This document shows, piece after piece, positions 22,672 to 30,987 of a stretch of DNA of 64,000 nt (positions are counted from its first letter, which is position 1; every line of letters begins with the position of its first letter). The stretch is from JAJDUF01 sp965238265. GTDB taxonomy: Bacteria > Chloroflexota > UBA11872 > UBA12225 > JAJDUF01. The notes under the pieces were generated by a model. The model ran no database searches and was not told where the DNA came from. It was given only the letters and a program-made list of their open reading frames with translations. The DNA is taken from positions 3,348,001 to 3,412,000 of the forward strand of contig OZ250185.1 in assembly GCA_965238265.1 (NCBI GenBank), in the 5' to 3' direction. Both the position numbers and the translations under genes were made by a program.

Positions 22672-25278
22672 TCACGCGAGCTTGGCGCGGCGCAGGCGGA
22701 GCGAGTTGGTGACGACGGAGACGCTGGAGAAGGCCATCGCCGCGGCCGCGAGCATCGGACCGCCGAGGGCAGCGAGCAGGCCCAGTGCAGCCAGCGGAAT
22801 CATCGCGGTGTTGTAGCCGAAGGCCCAAAAGAGGTTCTGCCTGATGGTCCGCATGGTCCGGCGCGAGAGGCGGATGGCGGCTGGCACGCTGCGCAGGTCG
22901 CCACGCATCAGCGTGATCGCGGCCGTTTCCATCGCTACGTCGGTGCCGGTCCCCAGGGCGAACCCGACATCGGCCGCGGCGAGCGCCGGTGCGTCATTGA
23001 TACCATCGCCGACCATACCGACCACGTGTCCTGCAGCACGCAGCTTGGCTACCTCCGCTGCCTTATCTTCCGGCCGGACTTCAGCGCGGATATGGTCGGG
23101 GGCAATGCCGACCTCGCGGCCGATAGCCGCGGCGACGCGGCGGTTATCGCCGGTGAGCAGGTAGACTTCCAGCCCCAGCCGCCGGAGTGCGGCGACGGCC
23201 GCGGCCGACGTGGGCTTGACCGTATCGGCAATCCCAATGGTCCCGGCCGGCTGACCGTCAATGGCGACCAAGGCAACGGTACGGCCGTTCGCTTCCAGGT
23301 CGTCGGCCACCGGCGCCAAACGAGTGGTCGCGACGCCGCGCGCTGCCAGCAGCCGCGCATTGCCGACGAGCACCTCGCCCCCCTCGACTTGGGCCACGAC
23401 GCCTTGGCCCGGCGTGCTGACAAACGCCGTCGGCTCAGGCAGTGGGTGGCCACCGGCTGGATTCCCGCTTGCGCGGGAATGGCGGAGGAGGACTGCGCGG
23501 GCGTGGGCAACGATGGCCGCCGCGAGCGGATGCTCGGAGCGCGCCTCGGCCGCCGCGGCGAGCCGCAGCAGATCGTGCTGGCGCTGGCGGTGCAGCGCTG
23601 GATTCCCGCTTTCGCGGGAATGACAGTCGAGGAAAGGCACCACGTCCGTCACTTGCGGCCGGCCTTCCGTGACCGTGCCGGTCTTGTCGAGGATGATGGC
23701 GCTGAGGGCATGCGCTCGCTCCAGGCTGGCAGCGTCTTTGATCAGGATGCCCTGCTCGGCGCCGCGGCCCGTACCGACCATAATCGCGGTGGGGGTAGCC
23801 AGCCCCAGGGCGCAGGGGCACGCGATCACCAGCACCGTTACGGCCGTAAGCAGCGGCTTGGTCATCTCGCCGTCGCCCGGTCCCAGCAAGAGCCACGCCA
23901 CGAAGGTGAGCGCTGCAATTGCCAGCACGCCCGGGACGAAGAGCGCCGCTACCCGGTCGGCCAGCCGTTCGATGGGTGCTTTCGACCCTTGCGCCTGCTC
24001 GACCAGCCGGACAATCTGCGCCAGCGCAGTGTCGGCGCCAACGCGCGTGGCCCGCACTGCGAGGGCACCGCGTTGGTTGAGCGTCGCGCCGGTCACGTCG
24101 TCGCCAACCTGCTTGGTGACGGGCAGGCTCTCGCCGGTGAGCATTGCTTCGTCTACGCTCGACTCCCCATTGACCACCACCCCATCTACGGGGACCTTCT
24201 CGCCAGGGCGCACGAGCACGATGTCGCCTACGCGCACCGACTCGACCGGGACAGCAACCACCTCGTCAGCACGGAGGAGCTGCGCCGTCTTTGCTTGTAG
24301 CCCCATCAACGCTTTGATCGCGGCCCCGGCCCGGCCCTTTGCGCGCGCTTCCAGCCAGCGACCGAGCAAGATCAGCGTCACGATGATCGCCGCGGTCTCG
24401 AAATACAATGGGGGATGCGCTGCGAGCAGTCCCTGTTCAGAGATAGCAACCACGAGCGCGTAGACGCTGTAGCCGTAGGCAGCGGCCGAGCCGAGCGCAA
24501 TCAGCGTGTCCATGTTGGCGGCAAGGTGGCGAGCCAACCGCCCGGCCGTAGCGAAGAACTGCCAGCCACACACGAAGACAACAATGGTCGTCAGGATCAG
24601 TTCGAGCAGCGCGCTGCCGGGGAACCGCAGCATGAGCATACTCAGCACCAGCACCGGCGCGGAGAGGACCGCAGCCGCGATGAACAGGCGCTGCTGGGAC
24701 TGCGCGTAGGCCGCTGACCGCCGGGACCGCACAATCCGATGGGAGTCAAAGTGGTGCAGTCCCGGCGTGTCATCTTTGTGCTCTGTCTGTCTGGCAGCCT
24801 CGACCGGCGTCTCGGCGCGACGCTCCACAGCGCCATACCCGGCAGACTGCACAGCGCCGACGACAGCCTCGGGAGCCGCACCGCCTTGTACGGTCGCCGA
24901 TTCGGTGGCGAGATTGACCGCCACCACCTGCACACCATCAACCTTGCCAATGGCACGCTCGACACGACGGGCGCAGGACGCACAGGTCATGCCGGTGATG
25001 TCGAGCTCCAGCGGCGCTGCCGGACGTGCTCGGTAGCCGGCGGCTGCGACGGCTGCGATCAGATCGTCACGGCCGGTTTGGTCGGGGGCATAGCGCACGG
25101 TCGCCTGCTCGGAGGCGAGGTTGACCGCAGCATCGGCCACGCCCTTGACTTTGTTGAGCGCTCGTTGGACGCGGTTAGCGCAGGAGGCACAGGTCATCCC
25201 CTCGATGGGGAACGTCTCGGTGACGAGCGCAGCCGGCACCGACGCCTCGTCTACAGCCGTCTCCGCTGTTGCAGCCAT
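22672..25278 (-). CDS. copA: Copper-exporting P1B-type ATPase
   Basis: Pumps Cu(I) out of the cytoplasm. Two N-terminal heavy-metal domains each carry GMTCASC. The membrane metal site is the CPC of VIACPCALGLATPTA; phosphorylation motif DKTGTVTEG; A-domain TGES; hinge MVGDGINDAPALAAADVG; C-terminal helices with FWAFGYNTAMIPLAALG. The ATG at 25278 has a GGGAGA site and starts ahead of the first metal domain (868 residues); upstream frame is repeat-derived. Two in-frame REP-like elements encode peptides HSRESGNP and HSRASGNP within or next to the nucleotide-binding domain. The csoR repressor gene lies just upstream on the same strand. Confidence 0.95.
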   Translation of the reverse strand: MAATAETAVDEASVPAALVTETFPIEGMTCASCANRVQRALNKVKGVADAAVNLASEQATVRYAPDQTGRDDLIAAVAAAGYRARPAAPLELDITGMTCASCARRVERAIGKVDGVQVVAVNLATESATVQGGAAPEAVVGAVQSAGYGAVERRAETPVEAARQTEHKDDTPGLHHFDSHRIVRSRRSAAYAQSQQRLFIAAAVLSAPVLVLSMLMLRFPGSALLELILTTIVVFVCGWQFFATAGRLARHLAANMDTLIALGSAAAYGYSVYALVVAISEQGLLAAHPPLYFETAAIIVTLILLGRWLEARAKGRAGAAIKALMGLQAKTAQLLRADEVVAVPVESVRVGDIVLVRPGEKVPVDGVVVNGESSVDEAMLTGESLPVTKQVGDDVTGATLNQRGALAVRATRVGADTALAQIVRLVEQAQGSKAPIERLADRVAALFVPGVLAIAALTFVAWLLLGPGDGEMTKPLLTAVTVLVIACPCALGLATPTAIMVGTGRGAEQGILIKDAASLERAHALSAIILDKTGTVTEGRPQVTDVVPFLDCHSRESGNPALHRQRQHDLLRLAAAAEARSEHPLAAAIVAHARAVLLRHSRASGNPAGGHPLPEPTAFVSTPGQGVVAQVEGGEVLVGNARLLAARGVATTRLAPVADDLEANGRTVALVAIDGQPAGTIGIADTVKPTSAAAVAALRRLGLEVYLLTGDNRRVAAAIGREVGIAPDHIRAEVRPEDKAAEVAKLRAAGHVVGMVGDGINDAPALAAADVGFALGTGTDVAMETAAITLMRGDLRSVPAAIRLSRRTMRTIRQNLFWAFGYNTAMIPLAALGLLAALGGPMLAAAAMAFSSVSVVTNSLRLRRAKLA
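23457..23484. repeat. REP-like palindrome inserted in frame in copA (second site)
   Basis: CTGGATTCCCGC-TTG-CGCGGGAATGGCGG; on the coding strand it reads HSRASGNPA, splitting the N-domain after VAHAR. Confidence 0.75.
23598..23627. repeat. REP-like palindrome inserted in frame in copA (first site)
   Basis: CTGGATTCCCGC-TTTC-GCGGGAATGACAG; on the coding strand it reads CHSRESGNPAL between DVVPFL and the conserved DLLRLAAAAEARSEHPLA of the N-domain. Confidence 0.75.
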
Positions 25279-25303
25279 CGCAATCTCCCTAGGCAATCGT
25301 GGC

Positions 25304-25359
25304 GCCTCACTCCCGGCCCCCTCTCCATACGTGTGGAGGAGAGGGGCCGGGGTGAGGAG
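25304..25359. repeat. GGCCCC-hairpin repeat between csoR and copA
   Basis: CTCCCGGCCCCCTCTCC-ATACGTG-TGGAGGAGAGGGGCCGGGGTGAGG, a near-perfect copy of the family separating the two genes of the copper operon. Confidence 0.65.
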
Positions 25360-25367
25360 TGCCCCCA

Positions 25368-25640
25368 CTACCGTGTGCTGGCGAACACGTCCATCAACTC
25401 TTGCAGCTTTTCTTCGCGGTCACGCTCGTCACCGCTGCGGATGGCGTCGCTGACGCAGGACCGGACGTGCTCCGCGAGCACCTGCTCCTCGACTTTCGCC
25501 AGCGCGCGGCGGATGGCGCGCATTTGGGTGAGGACATCCATGCAGTAGCGGCCGTCCTCGATCATCCGCTGCACGCCGCGGACCTGCCCCTCGATCTTGC
25601 GTAGGCGTCCCAACTGGCTACGGTGCTTCTCGTCCACCAT
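25368..25640 (-). CDS. csoR: CsoR-type copper-sensing repressor
   Basis: 90-residue DUF156 repressor that releases DNA on binding Cu(I). The copper site C-x24-H-x3-C is intact: C33 (DGRYCMDVL), H58 and C62 (AEHVRSCV), with the spacing of M. tuberculosis CsoR (C36/H61/C65). DNA-contact helix KHRSQLGRLRKIEGQVRGVQ is conserved. The ATG at 25640 is chosen because the family begins just before this helix; the frame upstream runs through the promoter. Immediately upstream of copA on the same strand, making a self-regulated copper operon. Confidence 0.93.
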   Translation of the reverse strand: MVDEKHRSQLGRLRKIEGQVRGVQRMIEDGRYCMDVLTQMRAIRRALAKVEEQVLAEHVRSCVSDAIRSGDERDREEKLQELMDVFASTR

Positions 25641-25658
25641 TGATCGCCCCCACGATTT

Positions 25659-25690
25659 ATACCATACCCCCCTATAGTATAGGATGTCAA
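25659..25690 (-). promoter_or_regulatory. csoR-copA promoter with CsoR-type operator
   Basis: On the minus strand TTGACA (25685-25690) and TATGGT (25661-25666) are 18 bases apart. The spacer TCCTATACTATAGGGGGG forms with the -10 region a G-tract operator of the CsoR kind (TATACTATAGGGGGGTAT), placing the repressor between -35 and -10. The start codon is 20 bases further on. Confidence 0.6.
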
Positions 25691-25804
25691 GGCCGCGCCT
25701 GTGTCTCACCCCCCGGCCCAACTCGCTGCTCCTTCCGGTGCAAGGCGTCTATACTAGAGCGTGCAGTGCTCCTCTCCCAGTCATTGCTATGAAAATAACG
25801 TCCA

Positions 25805-25915
25805 TCCGTCATTCCCGCGCACGCGGGAATCTAGCGTGTGGCCGTGTGCATCGGGTGGCGTGGATTCCGGCTTCCGCCGGAATGACGAAATGGGGTTGAT
25901 GGAACCGTACCACCT
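25805..25915. repeat. REP-like palindromes right of the copper locus
   Basis: CATTCCCGCGCACGCGGGAATCTA (25810-25833) and GGATTCCGGCTTCCGCCGGAATGA (25862-25885), the latter followed by CGAAATGGGGTTG and GGTACCACCT-like bases that match, inverted, the segment at about 22525-22576. Confidence 0.6.
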
Positions 25916-25921
25916 GTAGCT

Positions 25922-27040
25922 ATGATCGGCGTTTCGGATCGCAACAGCTTCGATGCCGACGTGCTTATCGCCGGGGCCAGCTTTGCCGGCCTCGCGGTAG
26001 CCCGTGAGTTGCGCGGTGCCGGCCGGGTGCTGCTGCTCGACCACCAGGACATCGGCGCCGGGCAAACGTCGGCCTGCGGGACCACCGTGGACGTACTGCG
26101 GCAGCTCGACCTGATGATCTCGCACCAGCAGACGGCCGACCGGTTCGTGCTGCACATCGGCGAGAAAACTCTGTCCTACCCCCTACCCTACCCGTATTGC
26201 ACCTTCGAGTACCGCCAGTTCTGCGCGGCGCTCTTCGAGCAGTCGGGCGCCGCATTCGAGCGGACGAGGGTGCTTGGCGTAGCCGACGATAGTGCGGTTT
26301 CCCAGCGGCCACCGGGACATCCCGATGGCGTCACAGTCCTGACTCGCGCCGGCCCGCTGCGCGCGCGTTACGTCGTGGATGCGACCGGCTGGCGGAGCGT
26401 CATCGCCGACGCCGTGCGGCCTGGCTTCCTGGTACGAGCCACGTTGAGCGGGGGTATTGAAGCGGAACTGCCCTACCGCGAGGACGGTCTGCACTTTTGG
26501 GTCGGCTCCGACATCATTCGCGGCGGCTACGCTTGGGTATTTCCCTGCGGTGAGACGGCACGCATCGGGGTGCTGGCGTTCGGTCGCACCGGCGGCCTAC
26601 GACCGGCGATGCGGAGCTTCTTCATCCGGCTGGGCCTGCCCCCGGACCCCGAGGCGCCCTACCACGGCGGCCAGCTGCCGTTCGTCGCGCGGTCGGTCAT
26701 GGCCGGCCCGGTCTTTGTCGCCGGCGACGCGGCGGGGATGTGCTTCGGTCTGACGGGCGAGGGCATCCGCTCGGCGGTGACGTTCGCCATGTACTGCGGA
26801 CGGTTGCTGCGCGAGGTGCTGACGGGCCAACGGACGGGGGCCAGCGCAGCACGGGCTTATACAAGCTACTTTCGGCTCCGCCGGCCCTACTTTCGGCTGA
26901 TGACGTGGTTGCAGTCGCAGGTGGGACGCTGGCCCGACCCGGCGCTGTTCGCGTATGCGCGCCTGGCGCATCCGTGGCCGATCTTCCCCTTCCTGATGGG
27001 CGAATACCTACGCGCCTCGCGGCCCGCCTCGGCGCTGTAG
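25922..27040 (+). CDS. FAD-dependent reductase, geranylgeranyl-reductase-like
   Basis: Flavoprotein of the geranylgeranyl reductase/lycopene-cyclase-like group. The N-terminal dinucleotide fold reads DVLIAGASFAGLAVARELR (Gly-rich loop with Ser for the second Gly) ending in an acidic strand (VLLLDHQDIG), and the FAD-ribose motif near the C-terminus is FVAGDAAGMCFGLTGEGIRSA. The middle has the family's YVVDATGWRS. 372 residues. Probably reduces isoprenoid chains or modifies a lipid or quinone; substrate unknown. A solitary gene with REP elements immediately upstream. Confidence 0.8.
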   Translation: MIGVSDRNSFDADVLIAGASFAGLAVARELRGAGRVLLLDHQDIGAGQTSACGTTVDVLRQLDLMISHQQTADRFVLHIGEKTLSYPLPYPYCTFEYRQFCAALFEQSGAAFERTRVLGVADDSAVSQRPPGHPDGVTVLTRAGPLRARYVVDATGWRSVIADAVRPGFLVRATLSGGIEAELPYREDGLHFWVGSDIIRGGYAWVFPCGETARIGVLAFGRTGGLRPAMRSFFIRLGLPPDPEAPYHGGQLPFVARSVMAGPVFVAGDAAGMCFGLTGEGIRSAVTFAMYCGRLLREVLTGQRTGASAARAYTSYFRLRRPYFRLMTWLQSQVGRWPDPALFAYARLAHPWPIFPFLMGEYLRASRPASAL

Positions 27041-28310
27041 CAGCCGCTGCGGCGCAGGGTAGGGCAACCACCAAGGTTGGCCGTAGGCGGTGTCGATCAA
27101 GATTCCGGTGCAGACTATCCCCTTGCTGGCAGATAGCCCGCATCACATCTTTCGAGCATTCCATAGCCCGGCCGGACAGTTCAGCGTATCCTGCAACACT
27201 GAGAGAATAAATGCGCTGCATTGGCGACCGCCCTGGCCTGACAAAACGAGTCCTATCCCAGTCCTGGTCAGAGCAAAATCAAGATTGTCGTACAAGCCCG
27301 CCTGCACAACCCATATCCAGAGGAGGCGCGAGGCGTAGTCTCGCCTCAGTTCCCGCATCTTCACGCTGGGCTGGTGCTCCCAAGTCTGCACCAACGTCGC
27401 TCAGCCGGTGCCCCAGCTCCGGTCCTCGACTTCCCGCAGCCGGCCCACGGCTCGATATTCTCCGCCGGCAGAGACGATCCTACCGTCTCATGCAAACTGC
27501 CGCAACTCCGGACAGGGTCTTGCACTGCCCGGATTCATCCACCGCCCCGGCAGTTTGAAATGGACCCCAGCCGCACAATCCGACGGGTGCCCATTGCCTG
27601 CCACAACTCGGAAACGACATGAGGCCATGTCTACCAATGGATTGATACTTGGACCATTCCGGGAAGAAAAATGTCACCAACTATTCCTGGGCATCAGCAG
27701 GGCTAGCAGCGAGGTCCATTGACCACAAGCCTCTGATCTCCTGCCTCATCCGGGGAGCAACACCATCAGCAGCGCCGTGCTTCGCGCAAGAGGTCCACTC
27801 TCGATCAGTACGATCTCGCCGTCAGACGGAGAGTGTGCAGGAAATGATGAGCTAACTCAGGGGTGGGCAACTGTGAATCTTTTTCGGTAAGGAGGGTCAG
27901 ACTGTTCGCACGGGGATGATGGACTTTGCTTCCCGCGCCGGGGCTCACGATGGCCGGAGGTATCGTTCTCCAAAGAACGTAGCGTTACGGACGCTAATAC
28001 CAGTGCCCGATCGGTTTGCTAACACCACCATTGGTTTATCGGGACGCTATACAGGCCATGACTGACGAGTATCTGTTTGGGCCTGCTCTTCGACCTCTTG
28101 CGGATGCATCAATACGGCTGGCCCCTCGCAGGTAGCACAGACAACTGCTCACCGGCCTGGCACACTCATCCTTTGCTCCAGCGATGGCCTTACAAGACAC
28201 TATACCTAACTCAAGCTATCATATATTCATGTGTAATACAAGGGCAGCGCCGACGCATCTGGATACGTCCTCTTGGTAGACTGGGGGCACGAGGCAGCAG
28301 CAGGCCAAGC
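27041..28310. other. 1.27-kb gap without a supportable gene
   Basis: Lower GC than its surroundings, with only short overlapping open frames in all directions and no family I recognise. On the minus strand around 27400-27560, fragments such as GQCKTLSGVAAV and DGRIVSAGGEYRAV in broken frames weakly recall WD40 repeats, so part of it may be a decayed gene. No tRNA-like or known structured-RNA signature was found. Confidence 0.4.
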
Positions 28311-29489
28311 ATGAGCCAGGAGTACCACCCGCCCTCCCAGCAGCGTCGAACGGCGCTGATCTACAGCCCGGCGCTCGTCCAGGCGGCGCTCCCGGCCAGG
28401 CATCCGCTCAAACTGGATCGGCCCGCGCAAGTGCGGGCGCTCATCGAGGCCTACGGGCTGCTGGCCGCGCCCGGCGTCCGCGAGGTCGCGCCAACGCCGG
28501 CGACCGGCGAGGCGGCGCGTACCGTTCATGCGACGGACTACGTAGAGGTGGTCAGGCGCTTGAGTGCCGGTGAGCAGGTGCCGGAGATGGTGGCGCAGCG
28601 CCACGGTTTCAGCGCGTTTGGCGATAACCCGCCGTTTCCGGGCATGTTCGAGTTCCAACTGCTCGTATCCGGCGCCTCGCTCACGGCAGCGCGGCTGGTG
28701 AGCGAGGGGAAGGTTGACGCGGCGTTCAATCCGGCCGGTGGTGTCAATCACCACGCGCTACCCGACCAAGCGAGCGGCTTCGGCATCTTCAACGACGCCG
28801 CTATTGCGCTGGCCTGGCTCCGGGACCAGGGGCTACGGGTGGCGTATGTGGACATTGACGTGCATCAGGGCGACGGGGTGGAGGCGGCGTTCGTCGGGAG
28901 CGACGACGTGCTGACCATCTCGCTGCACGAATCCACCCTCTTTCTCTTCCCAGGACCGCAAGGCGGCTTTGCGGAGCATATCGGCACCGGGGCAGGCCGC
29001 GGCTATGCGGTCAACGTTCCGTTTACACCGTATACCGACGATGCGACGTGGCTTTGGGCCTTCGAGGAGATCGTGCCACCGCTGCTGGCCGCCTTTCAGC
29101 CCGATATTGTCGTGACCCAGCTCGGCGCCGACGGCTACCACGACGATCCGCTGGCCCACCTCCGCCTGACGACGCACGCCTACGAGACGGTCATCGGTCG
29201 CCTCCGCGACCTCGCCCCCCGCTGGGTAGCCGTGGGCGGCGGCGGCTACGATATTGACGCGACCGCGCGGGTGTGGGCGCTGGCGTTCGGGATTATGGCC
29301 GGGGTGGAGCTACCCAATGAGCTACCGACAGGCTACGTGGAGGCCTACGGCGGCGCGAAGCTGCGTGATCCGCCGGACGTGGCGCAACCCGCCGCCGACA
29401 CACAGCCGCCGATCCGCGAGTTTGCCGAGGCCAGCGTCCGTACCATCCGGCGCCTCGTCTTCCCTATCCACGGTCTGAGCACGGCCTGA
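28311..29489 (+). CDS. Histone-deacetylase-family (AcuC/HDAC-like) amidohydrolase
   Basis: Zinc-dependent deacetylase fold. Catalytic His pair in GGVNHHALP, zinc ligands in VDIDVHQGDGVE and in QLGADGYHDDPLAH, and the transition-state region GGGGYD. 392 residues from the ATG at 28311; the frame is open further upstream but those codons match nothing in the family. Bacterial relatives deacetylate acetyl-CoA synthetase, acetoin-pathway proteins or acetylpolyamines; the exact substrate is not evident. Confidence 0.9.
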   Translation: MSQEYHPPSQQRRTALIYSPALVQAALPARHPLKLDRPAQVRALIEAYGLLAAPGVREVAPTPATGEAARTVHATDYVEVVRRLSAGEQVPEMVAQRHGFSAFGDNPPFPGMFEFQLLVSGASLTAARLVSEGKVDAAFNPAGGVNHHALPDQASGFGIFNDAAIALAWLRDQGLRVAYVDIDVHQGDGVEAAFVGSDDVLTISLHESTLFLFPGPQGGFAEHIGTGAGRGYAVNVPFTPYTDDATWLWAFEEIVPPLLAAFQPDIVVTQLGADGYHDDPLAHLRLTTHAYETVIGRLRDLAPRWVAVGGGGYDIDATARVWALAFGIMAGVELPNELPTGYVEAYGGAKLRDPPDVAQPAADTQPPIREFAEASVRTIRRLVFPIHGLSTA

Positions 29490-29493
29490 GCGG

Positions 29494-29568
29494 GCCTCAC
29501 CCCCCGGCCCCCTCTCCATCGCCGAGCGATAGAGAGGGGGAGTCCGCGGCAGACGGGCGTAGGTGAGG
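29494..29568. repeat. Extended GGCCCC-hairpin repeat
   Basis: CCCCCCGGCCCCCTCTC-CATCGCCGAGCGATAG-AGAGGGGGAGTCCGC followed by GACGGGCGTAGGTGAGG. Nearly the same 75-bp unit occurs at 57349-57421, including the inner GCGATAG loop. Confidence 0.7.
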
Positions 29569-29584
29569 GAGGAAGGCAACCGGG

Positions 29585-30103
29585 GTGAGGAAGCTCAAGC
29601 TCTACATCGCTACGTCGCTCGATGGCTATATCGCCGGCCCCAACGGTGAGCTTGACTGGCTGGAAGCCGGTGGCGGCCTCGACTACGGCTACCATGACTT
29701 CTATGCATCCATAGACACGACCCTGATGGGCAACGCCACGTATCCAGTGACGCTCACCGTTGACACGTTCCCGTACCCGGAGAAGACCAACTACGTCTTC
29801 ACGAGAGGCGCACCGCCGCCGGACACCCCTTACGTGCGTTTCATCGCCGGCGACATTGCCGCCTCTGTGCGTGTACTGAAGGACCAGCCGGGCAAAGACA
29901 TCTGGCTGGTCGGTGGTGGCCAGGTCAATACGGTCATGCTCAACGCCGGCCTCATTGACGAGCTGATTCTGACGGTCTTTCCCCTCGCTCTCGGCCGTGG
30001 CATTCCCCTGTTTGCACCGGGCGCTACGCGCTCCGGCTTCAAGACGGTGGGCTGCGAGACCTACGAGACCGGGCTGATCCAGTGGCGCTTGGTGAAGGAG
30101 TAG
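29585..30103 (+). CDS. RibD C-terminal/dihydrofolate-reductase-like protein (YyaP/YwjB type)
   Basis: Stand-alone DHFR-fold reductase. It opens with KLKLYIATSLDGYIAGPNGELDWL, typical of the group; NADPH-binding loop IWLVGGGQVNTVML; ends with LPLFAPG-like IPLFAPGATRSGFK and a TYETGLIQWRL strand. 172 residues, GTG start after a short GGGGTGAGG. Physiological substrate of this subgroup is unknown. Confidence 0.85.
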   Translation: MRKLKLYIATSLDGYIAGPNGELDWLEAGGGLDYGYHDFYASIDTTLMGNATYPVTLTVDTFPYPEKTNYVFTRGAPPPDTPYVRFIAGDIAASVRVLKDQPGKDIWLVGGGQVNTVMLNAGLIDELILTVFPLALGRGIPLFAPGATRSGFKTVGCETYETGLIQWRLVKE

Positions 30104-30216
30104 GAGCGCACCAGGCTACTGACCAGTGGCCAGTGGCCACTGCCGGATCGTCCCGTGTTCAACCGGCGGAATGGTGCTACAGTGGCCCTGCGGAGAGCAG
30201 CATATAAGGAGGGTTC

Positions 30217-30987
30217 ATGCGCGAGAACAAACTACTGCGCCAGCTACGGAGCGAGGAGACAACCTACGGACTCGGCCTCGGTCTGCCGTCCTATCCCGTT
30301 GCCGAGGCGCTCGCGCGTCTGGGCTATGACTGGTTCTACGTTGACGGCCAGCACTACCCCCTGACTTACGAGCAGATGGCGTTGATGTGCTCCGCCGTCT
30401 GGGCTAACGGCGCCACGCCGATTGTGCGCGTGCCCTGGCTCGGCCTCGATCACATTCAGCGCGCACTCGACGCGGGCGCCGGCGGCGTGATGGTGCCGGT
30501 GGTCAACACACCCGAGGAAGCCGCGGCGGTCGTGCAGGCGGCCAAGTTCCCGCCGCGCGGTATCCGCAGCAAAGGCGGGATGCTCCACGCGGCCGCCTTC
30601 AACACCGCCCCCGCCACCTACTATGAACGCGCCAACGACGAGACGCTGGTGAGCGTGCAGCTCGAAACGCGCGAGGCCATCGTCCGGGCGGAGGAGATTC
30701 TGAGCGTGGACGGCGTGGACGTAGTTTCCGTCGGGCCGAACGACCTGGCCGCGTCCTTTGGCTATGCCGAGGCCGCGGCCTGGCAGCAAGACGAGTTCGT
30801 CACCGCCATCCGCAGCGTGGTCACTGCTGCCGAGCGCACCGGCAAGGCGGCCGGCATCGCCGCCCGCACGGTGGAGCAGGCCCGCGAGTGGGCCGCCGCC
30901 GGCTTTCGGATGGTCACGCTCGGCACCGACTTGGGGATACTGGCGGGCGCCGCCGGCGATCTCGCGCAGAAGCTAGAGCTAGGATGA
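30217..30987 (+). CDS. HpcH/HpaI-family aldolase
   Basis: Metal-dependent class II pyruvate aldolase (4-hydroxy-2-oxo-heptanedioate aldolase type). Recognised by YDWFYVDGQHYPLTYEQM, PIVRVPW, DAGAGGVMVPVVNTPEEA, the family QLETREAI region with the metal-binding Glu, and VSVGPNDLAASFGY. In FYVDGQHYPL the usual E-H is Q-H, a small departure. 256 residues, AAGGAGG site before the ATG. Its stop overlaps the aminotransferase start (ATGA), so they form an operon probably degrading a hydroxy/amino acid. Confidence 0.88.
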   Translation: MRENKLLRQLRSEETTYGLGLGLPSYPVAEALARLGYDWFYVDGQHYPLTYEQMALMCSAVWANGATPIVRVPWLGLDHIQRALDAGAGGVMVPVVNTPEEAAAVVQAAKFPPRGIRSKGGMLHAAAFNTAPATYYERANDETLVSVQLETREAIVRAEEILSVDGVDVVSVGPNDLAASFGYAEAAAWQQDEFVTAIRSVVTAAERTGKAAGIAARTVEQAREWAAAGFRMVTLGTDLGILAGAAGDLAQKLELG

